A DNA stretch of 64,000 bases, taken from IMG/VR virus record IMGVR_UViG_3300046559_000436, positions 1 through 64,000 of that record. One strand, given 5' to 3'. Below, one piece after another: positions 24,602-34,467 of this stretch. The stretch comes from a virus. Positions within the stretch are counted from its first letter, which is position 1. Each line of letters opens with the position of its first letter. The notes beneath the pieces are model-generated. The model did no database searches and was not told the DNA's origin. It saw nothing but the letters and a program-made list of their open reading frames with translations. The translations under genes were made by a program, and so were the position numbers.

Positions 24602-24979
24602 ATGAGCTTCCTTTCCGCGTACAACGGGGTAACCCGAGTCGTCATTTCGAAGGACGGCGACAAGGAATACTGGGTTGACCTCAAGAAGTACCTGACACAG
24701 GGGGGTCAGGAGACTGCTGAGGCCGCCATGAACCGTGTCGAGGTGGTCAACGGCAAACCCGTGGTCCGTCCCGACGTGGCCAAGTACCGGAAGCTCATGG
24801 TTTTCGCCGCCATCGACGACTGGAACATGGACGACGACAACGGCCAGACCTGGCCGATCAACCTGCAGAACGTCGGCCGACTCCCACTTCCAATATTCAA
24901 CCAGCTGTGGGTGCAGATCCAGACCAACAACAGCGAGTCGGAGAGGAGCAAGGACGAGCAGCTTGACTTTCGTGAGTAA
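24602..24979 (+). CDS. Tail assembly chaperone (upstream frame)
   Basis: A 125-residue protein between the tail tube and tape measure, the normal place for the G-type chaperone. Contains RVVISKDGDKEYWVDLKKYL, close to the pattern of these proteins in actinophages, and ends in an acidic tail. It overlaps a second frame that continues to the tape-measure gene, so a frameshifted longer product is expected. Confidence 0.7.
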   Translation: MSFLSAYNGVTRVVISKDGDKEYWVDLKKYLTQGGQETAEAAMNRVEVVNGKPVVRPDVAKYRKLMVFAAIDDWNMDDDNGQTWPINLQNVGRLPLPIFNQLWVQIQTNNSESERSKDEQLDFRE

Positions 24980-25214
24980 AGTCTCGGCTGCCATCCGATT
25001 CGGTACCCCCGCTGATGACGTCCCGTCGCTAAGCTCTTTCCTCCTTGAGGCAGAGATGTTCAAGCGATTGGGTCTCAGACGCGAGGAGCTGCTCCAACGA
25101 CCCGCCCAGGAAATCAAGGATTACTGCTTCTTCATCTCGATGATTCAACGAGAGGAGCAGGCGCAGCAGGCTAAGTCCAACCATCGGGGCGCCGGACCTT
25201 CAACGCGAGGATAG
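24972..25214 (+). CDS. Tail assembly chaperone extension, reached by frameshift or own GTG
   Basis: An open frame, +1 relative to the first chaperone gene, runs from before its stop to the base before the tape-measure ATG. It encodes VPSLSSFLLEAEMFKRLGL and KDYCFFISMIQREEQAQ, typical of chaperone T-type extensions. The join could be a +1 slip near TTT-C (about 24968-24971). A GTG at 24972 could also start it separately, but its ribosome site is poor. Confidence 0.65.
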   Translation: MSKVSAAIRFGTPADDVPSLSSFLLEAEMFKRLGLRREELLQRPAQEIKDYCFFISMIQREEQAQQAKSNHRGAGPSTRG

Positions 25215-28200
25215 ATGGCTAACGTCGAAGAGATTTCAGTCCTCGCCGTTGTTGAGGCCCAGGACAAGGCCACCGGCATCCTCAGCAGTATCTTTGGTTC
25301 GATCACGGGCCTGGTTGACGCGTACAAGAGATTTGGTGAGGCGTCCGCCCTCTCCGGCCAGGTGTTCTCTGACTCGATGATGGGTCTGATGACAACCGAG
25401 GAGAGGGCGGCCACCGCCGCTATTCGGCTCCAGGACGCCGAGACCATGGCCTCTGAAGCTTCTATGGCTATGCGCGAGGCTCAGATCGAGCTGGGAATGG
25501 CCGTAGAGGCGGAGGGCTTCAAGTCTGACGCCGCCGCTGCCGCTCAGAACCGCCTCCGTGAAGCCACTCTGGCCAATACCATCGCCTCTAACGGTCTCAA
25601 GGACGCTCAGCGCGACAACGCCGCAGCTCAGGAAGAGCTGACCGCCAAGCAGGCCCTAGGTAAGGAGAGCCTGGCAGCTACCTCCAGTGCCATGATCGGT
25701 GTGGGTGCGGTGACGGCCGTCGCCGCTGGCGCCTCTGTGGACCTCGCTGCCAAGTTTCAGACCCAGACCCAGACTCTGGTTGCCGGTGCTGGCGTTCAAT
25801 CTGACCAGATCCAGAAGGTCCGGTCGGACATTCTCCAGTACGCAGTAGACACCGGCACCTCGACCAAGGACCTGAGCGACGCATTCTTCCAGGTCAACTC
25901 TCGTCTGGGTGACGTCGGCCGATCAACGGTTGTAGTCAAGGACGCCGCAGAGCTGGCCAAGGTCCACATGGCGGACATGGCTACCGTCGGCAAGGCCCTA
26001 GCTGACGCCATGAACTCTTACGCAGCGTCAGGGCTCTCGGCCAGCCAGGCGTCCAACATCCTTGGCACGGCGGTCGAGGAAGGCGGTATGTCCTTCCAGG
26101 AACTTTCCACCTCTCTCGCCCAGGTTGCCCCGCAGGCGGCTTCTCTGAAGATCCCGCTGGCCGATGTCACTGGCGCTCTGGCCACCATGACCACCCAGGG
26201 CATGTCCACCCAGCAATCAGCCCAGGACCTTCGTCACGCGATCGAGAAGCTGAACAGTCCGACCGCTGGCATGATCACGACCTGGAACCAGTTCGGTCTG
26301 ACCGCCAGCCAGGTGCAGAACTCCCTGGCCGGTCCGGGTGGCCTTCAGAAGGCCATGACCATGATCGACGACGCCATCCGGTCTAAGATGGGCCCTTCTG
26401 GTCAAATTGTGATCGACACTTTTAAGCAGTCCACTGACGCAGCTAACGCCATGAACATGATGCTGCAGAAGATGGACCCGTCGGCCAAGCAGTTGGCTAC
26501 TGAACTTCAGAATGGCGGCATCTCCGCCAAGGACTACACCAAGTCAGCCAAGGAACTGACCGGTGCTTCTGCGGACCAGGCTCTTCAGTTCAAGTCGCTG
26601 TTCGACAAGGCCAATGGTTTTAACGACGCCCTGAAGTCCGGGAAGCCCGGTTTTTCTGATTATAACGACGCTCTCAAGGCAGCGTACGGAGACCAGACCT
26701 CACTGTCTGCTGCTCTGATGCTGACCGGTGACCACGCTGACAAGTGGACCAAGATCACCAAGGACGCTACAGCGGCGGCCGGGAACGCCAACGGTCAGAT
26801 CAAGGGTTGGTCTGATGTTCAGGGTACTCTGTCGCAAAAGATGGCCGAGTCCAAGCAGGCCCTCGAAACTGCGGCCATCACCCTTGGTACCGCGCTTATC
26901 CCGGCCGTAACTCAGATCGTTCAGGACATCACCCCCTGGATCGAGAAGCTAGGGAAGCTGCTCGAACACCACCAGACTTTCGTCAAGGTCCTGGTAGCCG
27001 TCGGCTTGGCTCTCGGTGTCTTGGGTATGGCCATCAAGGCTATCACCATAGCAACCGAGGCGTGGGAAGCCATTCAGGTCGTTCTTGACGCTGAATTGTG
27101 GGCCAACCCTATCGGCGTAATTATCCTCGCGATCATTGCCGCCATCGCCGCCATCACAGCCATCGTGGTTGCAGTGATTTACGCCTACAACCACTTCAAG
27201 TGGTTTCACGATCTGGTCAACACGGTCTGGGGTGGGATCAAGGCGGGCGCCATCGGCTTGTGGCACATTCTTGAGACTGTGTTCAAGGGTATCGCTGCCG
27301 CCGCGATGTGGGTCTACTCCAACGGCATCCTTCCGCTGTGGCACGCTCTTGAAGCTGCTTGGAACGGTATTGTTACCGGCGCTAAGGCTGCGTTCAACGG
27401 TATCGTTGATGCTGGTAAGTGGCTGTGGGACATGCTGACCGGCATCTGGAACTCCATCGTCAACGTGACCACCTCGGTGTGGGACGGAATAACGGCGTTC
27501 TTCAACAAGTGGTGGCCGCTGCTCTTGATCATCTTTGCCGCCCCGATCGCCGTCCTGATGGCGATCTGGAACCACTTCCACACTCAGATAACCGAAGTAG
27601 CTAGCTCGGTTTGGAACGGCATCAAGGAATTCTTCGTCGGGACCTGGAACTTCCTCAAGACCGCAGCCCAATATGCCTGGATGTACATTCACGACGTGAT
27701 CATCGAACCGATCGTGGATGTGTGGCATATGCTCGAAAGCGTTATGGGGTACCTCGGTGGCGCGATCTCCAAGACGTGGAACTACCTCGGCGGTCTTACC
27801 AGCGCGGCGTGGCAGCAGATCAAGCGGTACGTCATTCAGCCGATCGATGAACTCTTGAACTGGATCGGCGGCAACATCAGCCGGGCCTGGGACTCCTTCT
27901 CTAACACTTTCAATGGAATCATGAACTGGCTCGGTGGTATTGGGAGCTGGTTCGAGAGCGTTGGTGAGGACATCGTCAACGGCATCATCAGCGGTCTTGA
28001 CCACGCCGGTTCCTGGCTGATGAACAAGATCAAGGGTCTGGCCAACGACGCTCTGGGTGCGGCCAAGTCGTTCCTAGGCATCGGGTCTCCTTCCAAGCTG
28101 TTTGCCCAGGAAGTTGGACAGTGGATCCCGCATGGCATTGCTCAAGGTATCGCGAATCACGCCCAGGTGGCTGTTGACGCTGTTCAGAACATGGCCGGGT

Positions 28201-28469
28201 CCCTTCCTCAGGCCATTGGCGTCCAGGGTGCCGTTAACATCGGCGTGAACGGCATCAACGCTGCTGGAACTGTCACAGCCACAGGGCTGGGTCTTACAGC
28301 CGGTGGTGGCGGTGGGCGGGGTGGGTCTGGTGACATCCACGTTCACATGGACATGAGAGACGCTATTGTGGCGGGCGACAGGGGGATGACCGACTTGGCC
28401 AACCGGCTCGGTAGCGCTCTGGCCACCCAGATCCTGCCTCAGGCGGGGGTTAGGCTGCACACCTTCTAA
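25215..28469 (+). CDS. Tail tape measure protein
   Basis: 1084 aa, the second longest tail gene. The N-terminal half matches the TP901-type core (TQTLVAGAGVQSDQI, AVDTGTSTKDLSDAF, GTAVEEGGMSFQELS, TMTTQGMSTQQSAQDLRH). The middle has strongly hydrophobic segments (VGLALGVLGMAIKAITIA, IILAIIAAIAAITAIVVAV). A run of Trp-rich amphipathic repeats follows. It sets tail length; by the usual rule of about 0.15 nm per residue the tail would be about 160 nm. Starts at the ATG directly after the chaperone stop. Confidence 0.92.
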   Translation: MANVEEISVLAVVEAQDKATGILSSIFGSITGLVDAYKRFGEASALSGQVFSDSMMGLMTTEERAATAAIRLQDAETMASEASMAMREAQIELGMAVEAEGFKSDAAAAAQNRLREATLANTIASNGLKDAQRDNAAAQEELTAKQALGKESLAATSSAMIGVGAVTAVAAGASVDLAAKFQTQTQTLVAGAGVQSDQIQKVRSDILQYAVDTGTSTKDLSDAFFQVNSRLGDVGRSTVVVKDAAELAKVHMADMATVGKALADAMNSYAASGLSASQASNILGTAVEEGGMSFQELSTSLAQVAPQAASLKIPLADVTGALATMTTQGMSTQQSAQDLRHAIEKLNSPTAGMITTWNQFGLTASQVQNSLAGPGGLQKAMTMIDDAIRSKMGPSGQIVIDTFKQSTDAANAMNMMLQKMDPSAKQLATELQNGGISAKDYTKSAKELTGASADQALQFKSLFDKANGFNDALKSGKPGFSDYNDALKAAYGDQTSLSAALMLTGDHADKWTKITKDATAAAGNANGQIKGWSDVQGTLSQKMAESKQALETAAITLGTALIPAVTQIVQDITPWIEKLGKLLEHHQTFVKVLVAVGLALGVLGMAIKAITIATEAWEAIQVVLDAELWANPIGVIILAIIAAIAAITAIVVAVIYAYNHFKWFHDLVNTVWGGIKAGAIGLWHILETVFKGIAAAAMWVYSNGILPLWHALEAAWNGIVTGAKAAFNGIVDAGKWLWDMLTGIWNSIVNVTTSVWDGITAFFNKWWPLLLIIFAAPIAVLMAIWNHFHTQITEVASSVWNGIKEFFVGTWNFLKTAAQYAWMYIHDVIIEPIVDVWHMLESVMGYLGGAISKTWNYLGGLTSAAWQQIKRYVIQPIDELLNWIGGNISRAWDSFSNTFNGIMNWLGGIGSWFESVGEDIVNGIISGLDHAGSWLMNKIKGLANDALGAAKSFLGIGSPSKLFAQEVGQWIPHGIAQGIANHAQVAVDAVQNMAGSLPQAIGVQGAVNIGVNGINAAGTVTATGLGLTAGGGGGRGGSGDIHVHMDMRDAIVAGDRGMTDLANRLGSALATQILPQAGVRLHTF

Positions 28470-29899
28470 TGTCTATGATCCCCCTCCCGAATCTTACCTT
28501 TACGATCACGCCACCGGGCGGGACCGCGATCAACTACACCAACAACCTGGCGTGGTCAGGCGTTAGCGCTCCCTCCCTTACCCAGAATTTTGGCAGACAG
28601 GGCGACACCGCCCAGTTCTCGATCGTGGACGACTACACCGGCCAGGCCCAGCCGAACTTCATAATCAAGGCGCTGTCTCAGGTCTCGTTCTTCGACAACA
28701 CCGCCAACGTCTTCCTGTTTACGGGAGTGATCACAGACGTTCAGTTGGATGTTCTGGTCAACCGTAACGTCTGGACCTTGGCTTGCACAGACTACACGTT
28801 CTACGCTGACAACGCCATCGTGCAAGGCACGTTTATCGGTCAGACTATCGACCAGATCGTCGTATCGCTGACTCAACAGGCAAATTGCGGCATCGTGGCC
28901 GTCCAGACAGGCCAGACCACAGGCTCCGTTACTGGATACGTGTCCCCCGCTCCGTTGATTCAGTCATTCGTGCTGAATTATTCGACCCTGTCCGAGGCGT
29001 GGAGGAAGTTGTCGAAGCTGGCCAGCCAGACCACCCCGTTTGGCTGGTACGTCGATCAGAATCGCAACCTGCATTTCTACGATCAGACCACCGCCCAGCC
29101 GTCCGGGGTCAACTTCACCACTACCTTGAGTTACGTGGGGTCTTCCACTCCGAACTTGACTGAGGGCCACCTTCAGTTCTCCAACTCGTTCAATTACGAG
29201 TGGGACGGCGCGTCGGTTCGAAATCGAATCCTAGTTCAGGGCGCCACCCAGATCGTCAAGTACGGCAATTACCGAACAGCCAATCCCGTCGATCAGTGGC
29301 AGACTAACGGCGTCCAGCAGTCGTGGCCGCTCCGCTACACGGTCACTGGCAGTCCGGTTCTGTCCGTCAATGGAACCAATCAACCCGCCACCCTAGTTCA
29401 GGCCGGAGCTTCTTTCACCGGCACCGGGTGGACCGTAGCTCAGAACTCGATCGGAACGTGGTTCCTCAACAGTCCATCTGGTGGTGCCCAGGCCGGTGGT
29501 CAGACGATCAAGCTCTGGTACGACTATCAGATCCCGATCATCGCTCAGGCTAACGACATCTCCAGTCAGCAGACGTACACCGGCCCCAACGGCGGGATCT
29601 TCGAAGAGTACATCTCGGACACTTCCCTGACTTCGGTTCCGATGGCCCAGGCCCGAGCTTTCCGTCAGCGACAGGAGTACGCTTTTGTGGCTGAACGGTT
29701 GACTCTGTCTACCTCTCCCGAATTCATGGGCTGGGTTCGGGCCGGTCAGACGTTCACGATGACCAACTCGTTCATTCCGGATTCTCGCAACAGCTACGCT
29801 TGGGGCTTGGTCGGAGCCACCTTCATCGTCGTTTCGAATTCTGTTCAATTCGGAGAGGGCGGATACCGAGTTCTTCAGATGAAGTGCGTCCGAATCTAG
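28469..29899 (+). CDS. Minor tail protein, probable tail hub
   Basis: A 476-residue protein whose ATG overlaps the tape-measure stop (TAATG). Features such as RQGDTAQFSIVDDYTGQA, WTLACTDYTFYADN and GWYVDQNRNLHFYDQ match tail-hub proteins of long-tailed phages, which close the tube tip and hold the tape measure. The position immediately after the tape measure supports this. Confidence 0.7.
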   Translation: MSMIPLPNLTFTITPPGGTAINYTNNLAWSGVSAPSLTQNFGRQGDTAQFSIVDDYTGQAQPNFIIKALSQVSFFDNTANVFLFTGVITDVQLDVLVNRNVWTLACTDYTFYADNAIVQGTFIGQTIDQIVVSLTQQANCGIVAVQTGQTTGSVTGYVSPAPLIQSFVLNYSTLSEAWRKLSKLASQTTPFGWYVDQNRNLHFYDQTTAQPSGVNFTTTLSYVGSSTPNLTEGHLQFSNSFNYEWDGASVRNRILVQGATQIVKYGNYRTANPVDQWQTNGVQQSWPLRYTVTGSPVLSVNGTNQPATLVQAGASFTGTGWTVAQNSIGTWFLNSPSGGAQAGGQTIKLWYDYQIPIIAQANDISSQQTYTGPNGGIFEEYISDTSLTSVPMAQARAFRQRQEYAFVAERLTLSTSPEFMGWVRAGQTFTMTNSFIPDSRNSYAWGLVGATFIVVSNSVQFGEGGYRVLQMKCVRI

Positions 29900-29909
29900 G
29901 AGGTGTTGG

Positions 29910-30119
29910 ATGCCCGGAACTGTCCGTCCTTACACGTTGTCTGATATTATTGGACAGTTGAACACTCAGAGCGCCGGTGATCAGGGCTCGATCGTCCCAC
30001 TTCAAGGGTTCTTCTCCCCAACAAACGAGACAGCCACATTTTCTGGGACGTTCACCACTAGCGTGCAAGCCAATCCGGGATGGGATGCTGGTAGATGGGG
30101 ACTGGTAACGTGGGGATAA
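29910..30119 (+). CDS. Small tail-tip protein (69 aa)
   Basis: Excellent ribosome site (aggaggtg). A short protein with SDIIGQLNTQSAGDQGSIVP and a glycine/tryptophan-rich end. It overlaps the next gene by 25 nt. Position among the tail-tip genes suggests a minor tail role. No family is recognised. Confidence 0.5.
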   Translation: MPGTVRPYTLSDIIGQLNTQSAGDQGSIVPLQGFFSPTNETATFSGTFTTSVQANPGWDAGRWGLVTWG

Positions 30120-30658
30120 AGGCCGAAGGTGAAGGTTCATTCACCATCAAGGGGCGGTTGTCTTTGACGGTAGTGGATCCCGATGGGAACGTTGTCGACA
30201 GGCGTGAGGGCGACAACGTGATGTGCACGGCTGGTTTGACCGCCATTGCCAACTCGCTGGTCTGGTCCGGTGTTCAGGACCAGTCAGCCAACCTCGGTCT
30301 TACGATCCCCACTTATCTGACTCCATTGTGGGGCGCCGTCGGGTCTTCTACCACCCCAGCAACAGCCGCTGACACTCTTCTCGGCGCCGAGCTGGCCCGG
30401 GTCATCGTGGGGGCGGGTTCCAGCACTCCGGCCACCCCAGCAATCTCCGCTCAGACCATCTGGACTTTCTACTTCCCGACCCCCGCTACCAGCTATACGG
30501 TCGGTGAAGCCGGAGTGTTCGCCAATGGCTCCAGCCTTGCGGTTAACCCCTCCACTGCTGGCACTCTTCTCGATCACTGGGTGTTCTCCCCCACCGTTTC
30601 GGTGACCAACCCCAACACGTTGATTCTCCAGGCAACCTTCAACATCGCTGGGACGTAG
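30095..30658 (+). CDS. Minor tail protein (187 aa)
   Basis: Contains RLSLTVVDPDGNVVDRREG and CTAGLTAIANSLVW, a pattern common in tail-tip beta proteins, then a Thr/Pro-rich stretch and a strand-rich end (SPTVSVTNPNTLILQATF). Part of the tail-tip operon. Function beyond structure is unknown. Confidence 0.55.
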   Translation: MGTGNVGIKAEGEGSFTIKGRLSLTVVDPDGNVVDRREGDNVMCTAGLTAIANSLVWSGVQDQSANLGLTIPTYLTPLWGAVGSSTTPATAADTLLGAELARVIVGAGSSTPATPAISAQTIWTFYFPTPATSYTVGEAGVFANGSSLAVNPSTAGTLLDHWVFSPTVSVTNPNTLILQATFNIAGT

Positions 30659-30661
30659 CCG

Positions 30662-31423
30662 ATGGTCAGCTTCACGCCCACCTGGCAGGCGGCCTCCGCT
30701 ACTTTCGGGGCTAACGCTGGCCACGTCAACCAGTTCTTGGCTTCCCATCCGTCTCAGTTCATCTACACCGGCGGGGCGATCAAGTCGTCCAAGGCCACTG
30801 GTATCGCGGTCTATTCGGACACCTACACCCAGATGCTGTCCACCTCGTTCGTGACCGTGGCGAATCAGGTCACCGTCGGCACCATCAACATTCAGTTGAG
30901 TGCTGTCGGAGGCTCCCCCACTCTGGCTCTGACTCCTCCGATCACTGTCAGCGTCTACGCCGACCAGGGAGGGCTTCCGACGGGGTCTCCGCTGGTCTCA
31001 AACACCATCTCGGGTAACTACGTCTACTCAGCTCCTTTCTGGGTTCCCGTACCCCTCCCGGTGGCCGGACTGACCCCTCTTACGACCTATCACGTGTCGG
31101 TGTCGATGGTCGGCACCTCGTCTCATTACTACGTATGGCAAAGGTCCAACCAGGGGACCGGCGCGGCTATTTCGCTCGATAACGGATCGACGTGGACCGC
31201 ACAGACTTACGGGTTGATGTACCAGATCCTGGACCAGGGCTCGACTGGTCTGATTCAGTACATCTACGAAGATAACGGTGCCCGTTGGATTCAGCTGAGT
31301 TATAATAGTCAAAACATGTTGACTCAGATCACCGAGTTCACCACAGCCCAATCCGCAACCGGTTATCTGCAGGGCACTCGCACCATCGCGTACACCAACG
31401 GCGTAGTAACAGGAGTGAGTTAA
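30662..31423 (+). CDS. Minor tail/adhesion protein, family A copy 1
   Basis: 253 aa. The N-terminal NAGHVNQFLASHPSQFIYTG module recurs in the proteins at 33223 and 34959. The middle is a beta-sandwich (VSVYADQGGLPTGSPLV) with a Fn3-like GLTPLTTYHVSVSM strand, and the end contains GLMYQILDQGSTGLI. The three paralogues flank a beta-helix spike, suggesting interchangeable receptor-binding or adaptor units. Confidence 0.6.
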   Translation: MVSFTPTWQAASATFGANAGHVNQFLASHPSQFIYTGGAIKSSKATGIAVYSDTYTQMLSTSFVTVANQVTVGTINIQLSAVGGSPTLALTPPITVSVYADQGGLPTGSPLVSNTISGNYVYSAPFWVPVPLPVAGLTPLTTYHVSVSMVGTSSHYYVWQRSNQGTGAAISLDNGSTWTAQTYGLMYQILDQGSTGLIQYIYEDNGARWIQLSYNSQNMLTQITEFTTAQSATGYLQGTRTIAYTNGVVTGVS

Positions 31424-33223
31424 ATGCCGTTTCTTGCTGGCTACATCACCCCTCAGGATTACGGAGCCGTTGGTAACGGAACCGCCGACGACACTACGGC
31501 CATCCAGAGCGCCCTGACCGCTGCTGCCGGTAAGAGCCTTTACTTCCCGGCTGCTACCTACAAGACCACCGCAGCTCTCACCGTGCCTATCGGTAGTCAC
31601 ATCAACATCCTCGGCGATGGCCCGTCCAACTCCGTCATCAATCAGACCTCGACCACGCTCAATGCTCTTACCATCACGGACGCTATCGGCGTCACGATTC
31701 AGGGGATCGGCTTCACTGGCCCTTCCAGTGGTTCTGGTATCGGCATCAGCTTTGTTCTAGGGTCCAACGCCAACACCTTTCAATGCGATCTCCGAGACAT
31801 TAGCGTGTCGGGTTTCGGAAGCCACGGCGTGTCGATCGCCACCCCCACCCTGTGCAACCTGGTCAGAGTGGTCTCGCAGAACAACGGCGGCAGCGGTTTT
31901 AACACCACATCTTCCGCTGCCAGCACCACCTTCCAGGACTGCGCGGCCAACAGCAACACCAGCAACGGTTTCAGCATCAACAACCTGAGTTATGGCAACT
32001 TCACTGGCTGCGCCGCCACTTCTTGTGGTGGTATTGGCTACGCCTTGACCAACTGTAACAGCGTCTCGCTGATCAGCAGCGGCGCTCAGGCGTGCACCGG
32101 CAATGGATTCGACATCTCTGGTGGCGACACCGTCAGCTTGTTGTCATGCTACACCCTCACCAACAACGCCGTCGGCGTGCACTTCGGGTCGTCTCACCTT
32201 CAGGGCTACATCCAGGGCTATTACGACAACTCCCCCGGCGGTGGCGCGACCAACTCTATCAAGGTTGACTCGGGTTGCAAGGTCACCGTCGGAAGCAACA
32301 CCACCACCACCGCGACGAGCCTGGACGCCAACGCCACAAGCCACCTCGATGGTAATACCATCAGCGCCTCTGGTAACCAGGGGAACTCAAGCCTTCTGGC
32401 CAACCGCGCGGCTGTCACCAACTCTGCCTCAGTCACTCTGGCGACCAACGGAACCAACCAGTGGCTCGCCGCTGGCCTTGTCAACGACTCGACCAACGAC
32501 TTGCATATTCAGGACTCGGTCAACAGTGTGAACTCGATGATCTTCGAGCAGCATGCAACCACCAGCAACATCCAGATCGGTCCCACCAAGTCGTTCGGCT
32601 CAGGTGTCGGAGTCCTTGGCCTGACCAACGCCACCACAGCTCCGTCCACCAACCCGTCCGGTGGCTTGATCGTTTATGGCACCAGCGGTCTGGTGACCAC
32701 TCGCAACCCTCAGGGTTTGGTCCAGACACATTCGGGCTTGGTTCAAGCTCAGACTTCGACTGTAACAGTTGCCAACACCGCAGCTGCCACGGCTTTGACC
32801 AGCTTCACCGTACCAGCCAACGACCCCATTGCCGGTGCGGTTTACTTCCTCGAAGGCTATGGGGTCTATTCCACCACCGGCACCCCAACCATCCAATTCA
32901 TCCTGTACTGGGGTGGTACCGGTGGCACCGTTTTGGCCACTATCCCTGCGATCACGACAACCAACAACAGCGCCAACGCTCCCTTCCGCTACAACGCTCA
33001 GTTGACGTTCAGGTCCACCACCACCGTTGTTGGCGAACTGGTGCTCCGTCTGGTCACAGCTACCGCCAGCGATATCACGTCTTCGTACCTGAACGTCCCT
33101 ACCGCAGCCACCACAGTAACCACCAGCGGCACCAGCGCTCTCGTGGTCGGTGTCACCTGGGGTACAGCCAATGCGTCCAATACGATCTCCCTGCTGGGTG
33201 GTCAGGTTTCGAGGTTGGCCTAA
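31424..33223 (+). CDS. Pectate-lyase-like beta-helix tail spike
   Basis: 599 aa. Begins with the classic spike signature ITPQDYGAVGNGTADDTTAI and SLYFPAATYKTTAALTV. Long stretches of short repeated strands with Asn/Ser/Gly turns (VVSQNNGGSGFNTTSSAA) then form a right-handed beta-helix. Such spikes often cut host polysaccharides. The C-terminal 200 residues look like a separate beta-sandwich. Catalytic residues cannot be named from sequence alone. Confidence 0.75.
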   Translation: MPFLAGYITPQDYGAVGNGTADDTTAIQSALTAAAGKSLYFPAATYKTTAALTVPIGSHINILGDGPSNSVINQTSTTLNALTITDAIGVTIQGIGFTGPSSGSGIGISFVLGSNANTFQCDLRDISVSGFGSHGVSIATPTLCNLVRVVSQNNGGSGFNTTSSAASTTFQDCAANSNTSNGFSINNLSYGNFTGCAATSCGGIGYALTNCNSVSLISSGAQACTGNGFDISGGDTVSLLSCYTLTNNAVGVHFGSSHLQGYIQGYYDNSPGGGATNSIKVDSGCKVTVGSNTTTTATSLDANATSHLDGNTISASGNQGNSSLLANRAAVTNSASVTLATNGTNQWLAAGLVNDSTNDLHIQDSVNSVNSMIFEQHATTSNIQIGPTKSFGSGVGVLGLTNATTAPSTNPSGGLIVYGTSGLVTTRNPQGLVQTHSGLVQAQTSTVTVANTAAATALTSFTVPANDPIAGAVYFLEGYGVYSTTGTPTIQFILYWGGTGGTVLATIPAITTTNNSANAPFRYNAQLTFRSTTTVVGELVLRLVTATASDITSSYLNVPTAATTVTTSGTSALVVGVTWGTANASNTISLLGGQVSRLA

Positions 33224-33969
33224 TGCCCACAACGACTTGGCTGGCGGCCACTACAGGTCAGCCCCCGCTGGCCCAACAGATCAACCAGCTTCTGGCAACG
33301 CACACGTTCCAGAATATCTACGCGGGCACCCAGAAGTCGTCCGCCACAGGTGGGTCAGGAAGCTCCAGCACCAACGGTCTATGGCTGGCCCAGTCGTTCA
33401 CCACAGCCGTTGGTCAAACGACCATCGGGTACGGTCTCATCCAGGTGTTCCCGAGTCCGTCCACCAGCTCCAGCACCGTTCTCGGCCCCACCACGATCTC
33501 GATCTACACCAACGTGGCCGGAGCGCCCGGCGTGCCTTTGGTTACCACCGCAGTCACGGTTGAGTATTCCAACTTTTCCCCGTTGGACACTATATTCCCC
33601 CTGCCAGTTACCGGCTTGTCGGCTTCTACTCAGTACTGGATCGTAATCGCGGCAGCCGGGAACTCGTCGTTCTCGTACTCCTGGAACAAGTCCAGCGCGG
33701 TAAGTGGGGCTTCGACTTCCCCCAACGGCAGCACCTGGACCACCCAGGCGTACGGCTTCCGGTACCAGATCTTCGACCAGTCCATCGTTCAGCCTGTCGT
33801 TGCCACCTGGGAGGACGGTGGCCAACGGTGGACCGCCAGCTATTGGAGTAACAACAACAGCGTTATTGGGTCCTACGGCGAATACACCGCTGGTCAGACT
33901 GTTGCGGGATACACTCAGTCGTATCGAACTTTCCTTCATAGCTCCAATCTATTCTCGGGGACAGTCTAG
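33223..33969 (+). CDS. Minor tail/adhesion protein, family A copy 2
   Basis: 248 aa from the ATG overlapping the spike stop (TAATG). Shares the N-terminal QQINQLLATHTFQNIYAG module, a central SIYTNVAGAPGVPLVTT strand pair and a GFRYQIFDQSIVQPV ending with the protein at 30662. It is probably a paralogue with diverged surface loops. Confidence 0.6.
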   Translation: MPTTTWLAATTGQPPLAQQINQLLATHTFQNIYAGTQKSSATGGSGSSSTNGLWLAQSFTTAVGQTTIGYGLIQVFPSPSTSSSTVLGPTTISIYTNVAGAPGVPLVTTAVTVEYSNFSPLDTIFPLPVTGLSASTQYWIVIAAAGNSSFSYSWNKSSAVSGASTSPNGSTWTTQAYGFRYQIFDQSIVQPVVATWEDGGQRWTASYWSNNNSVIGSYGEYTAGQTVAGYTQSYRTFLHSSNLFSGTV

Positions 33970-34458
33970 ATGGCCAACACCCTCGAAATTCTTAACTTCG
34001 TCAACACGTCGTTCGCTATGAACCCCCCTTCCTTCGTCGGATACCAATCCACCACCCAGACGCTGACTAACGCCGCTTGGACGTCTTTGAGCCTGGATTC
34101 CTCTTCATACGACAACTACGTTGGTCATTCCAACAGCACCAACAACTCCAGGTACACGGCCCAGATCGCCGGTTGGTATACGTGTTGCGGGGTGTACGCC
34201 CCGCAGGCTGGTAACAGTTCCGGGTTCCGTGCTGTTCGTCTCGCCACCAACGGGACGTCCACGGTATTGGGTGGGGCCAGCTACTCGGGTCAGCCGACCA
34301 CCGCTGAAGACAGCCCGGTCACCCCCACCAAGGACGTTTTTCTCAACGTTGGTGACTACGTTGAAGTCCAGGGATGGCAGAACACAGGCGGTAATTACAA
34401 CACCGCCATCAACTCGGACCTTCGAAGCGGCCTCTGGGTTCGTTTCTCGCATTTCTAG
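33970..34458 (+). CDS. Jelly-roll (C1q/TNF-like) tail protein, tandem copy 1
   Basis: 162 aa starting right after the preceding stop. Pattern SLDSSSYDNYVGHSNSTNN, AGWYTCCGVYAPQAGNSSG, VGDYVEVQGWQNTGG and a final WVRFSHF fit a trimeric C1q-like jelly-roll. The next gene is a clear tandem duplicate with the same ending. Probably a receptor-binding tip. Confidence 0.6.
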   Translation: MANTLEILNFVNTSFAMNPPSFVGYQSTTQTLTNAAWTSLSLDSSSYDNYVGHSNSTNNSRYTAQIAGWYTCCGVYAPQAGNSSGFRAVRLATNGTSTVLGGASYSGQPTTAEDSPVTPTKDVFLNVGDYVEVQGWQNTGGNYNTAINSDLRSGLWVRFSHF

Positions 34459-34467
34459 GAGAGTCCG

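Noticed and set aside
31301-31306. TATAAT inside the adhesion gene at 30662
   Set aside because: No suitable -35, no start codon 6 nt downstream, and it lies inside a well-supported gene.
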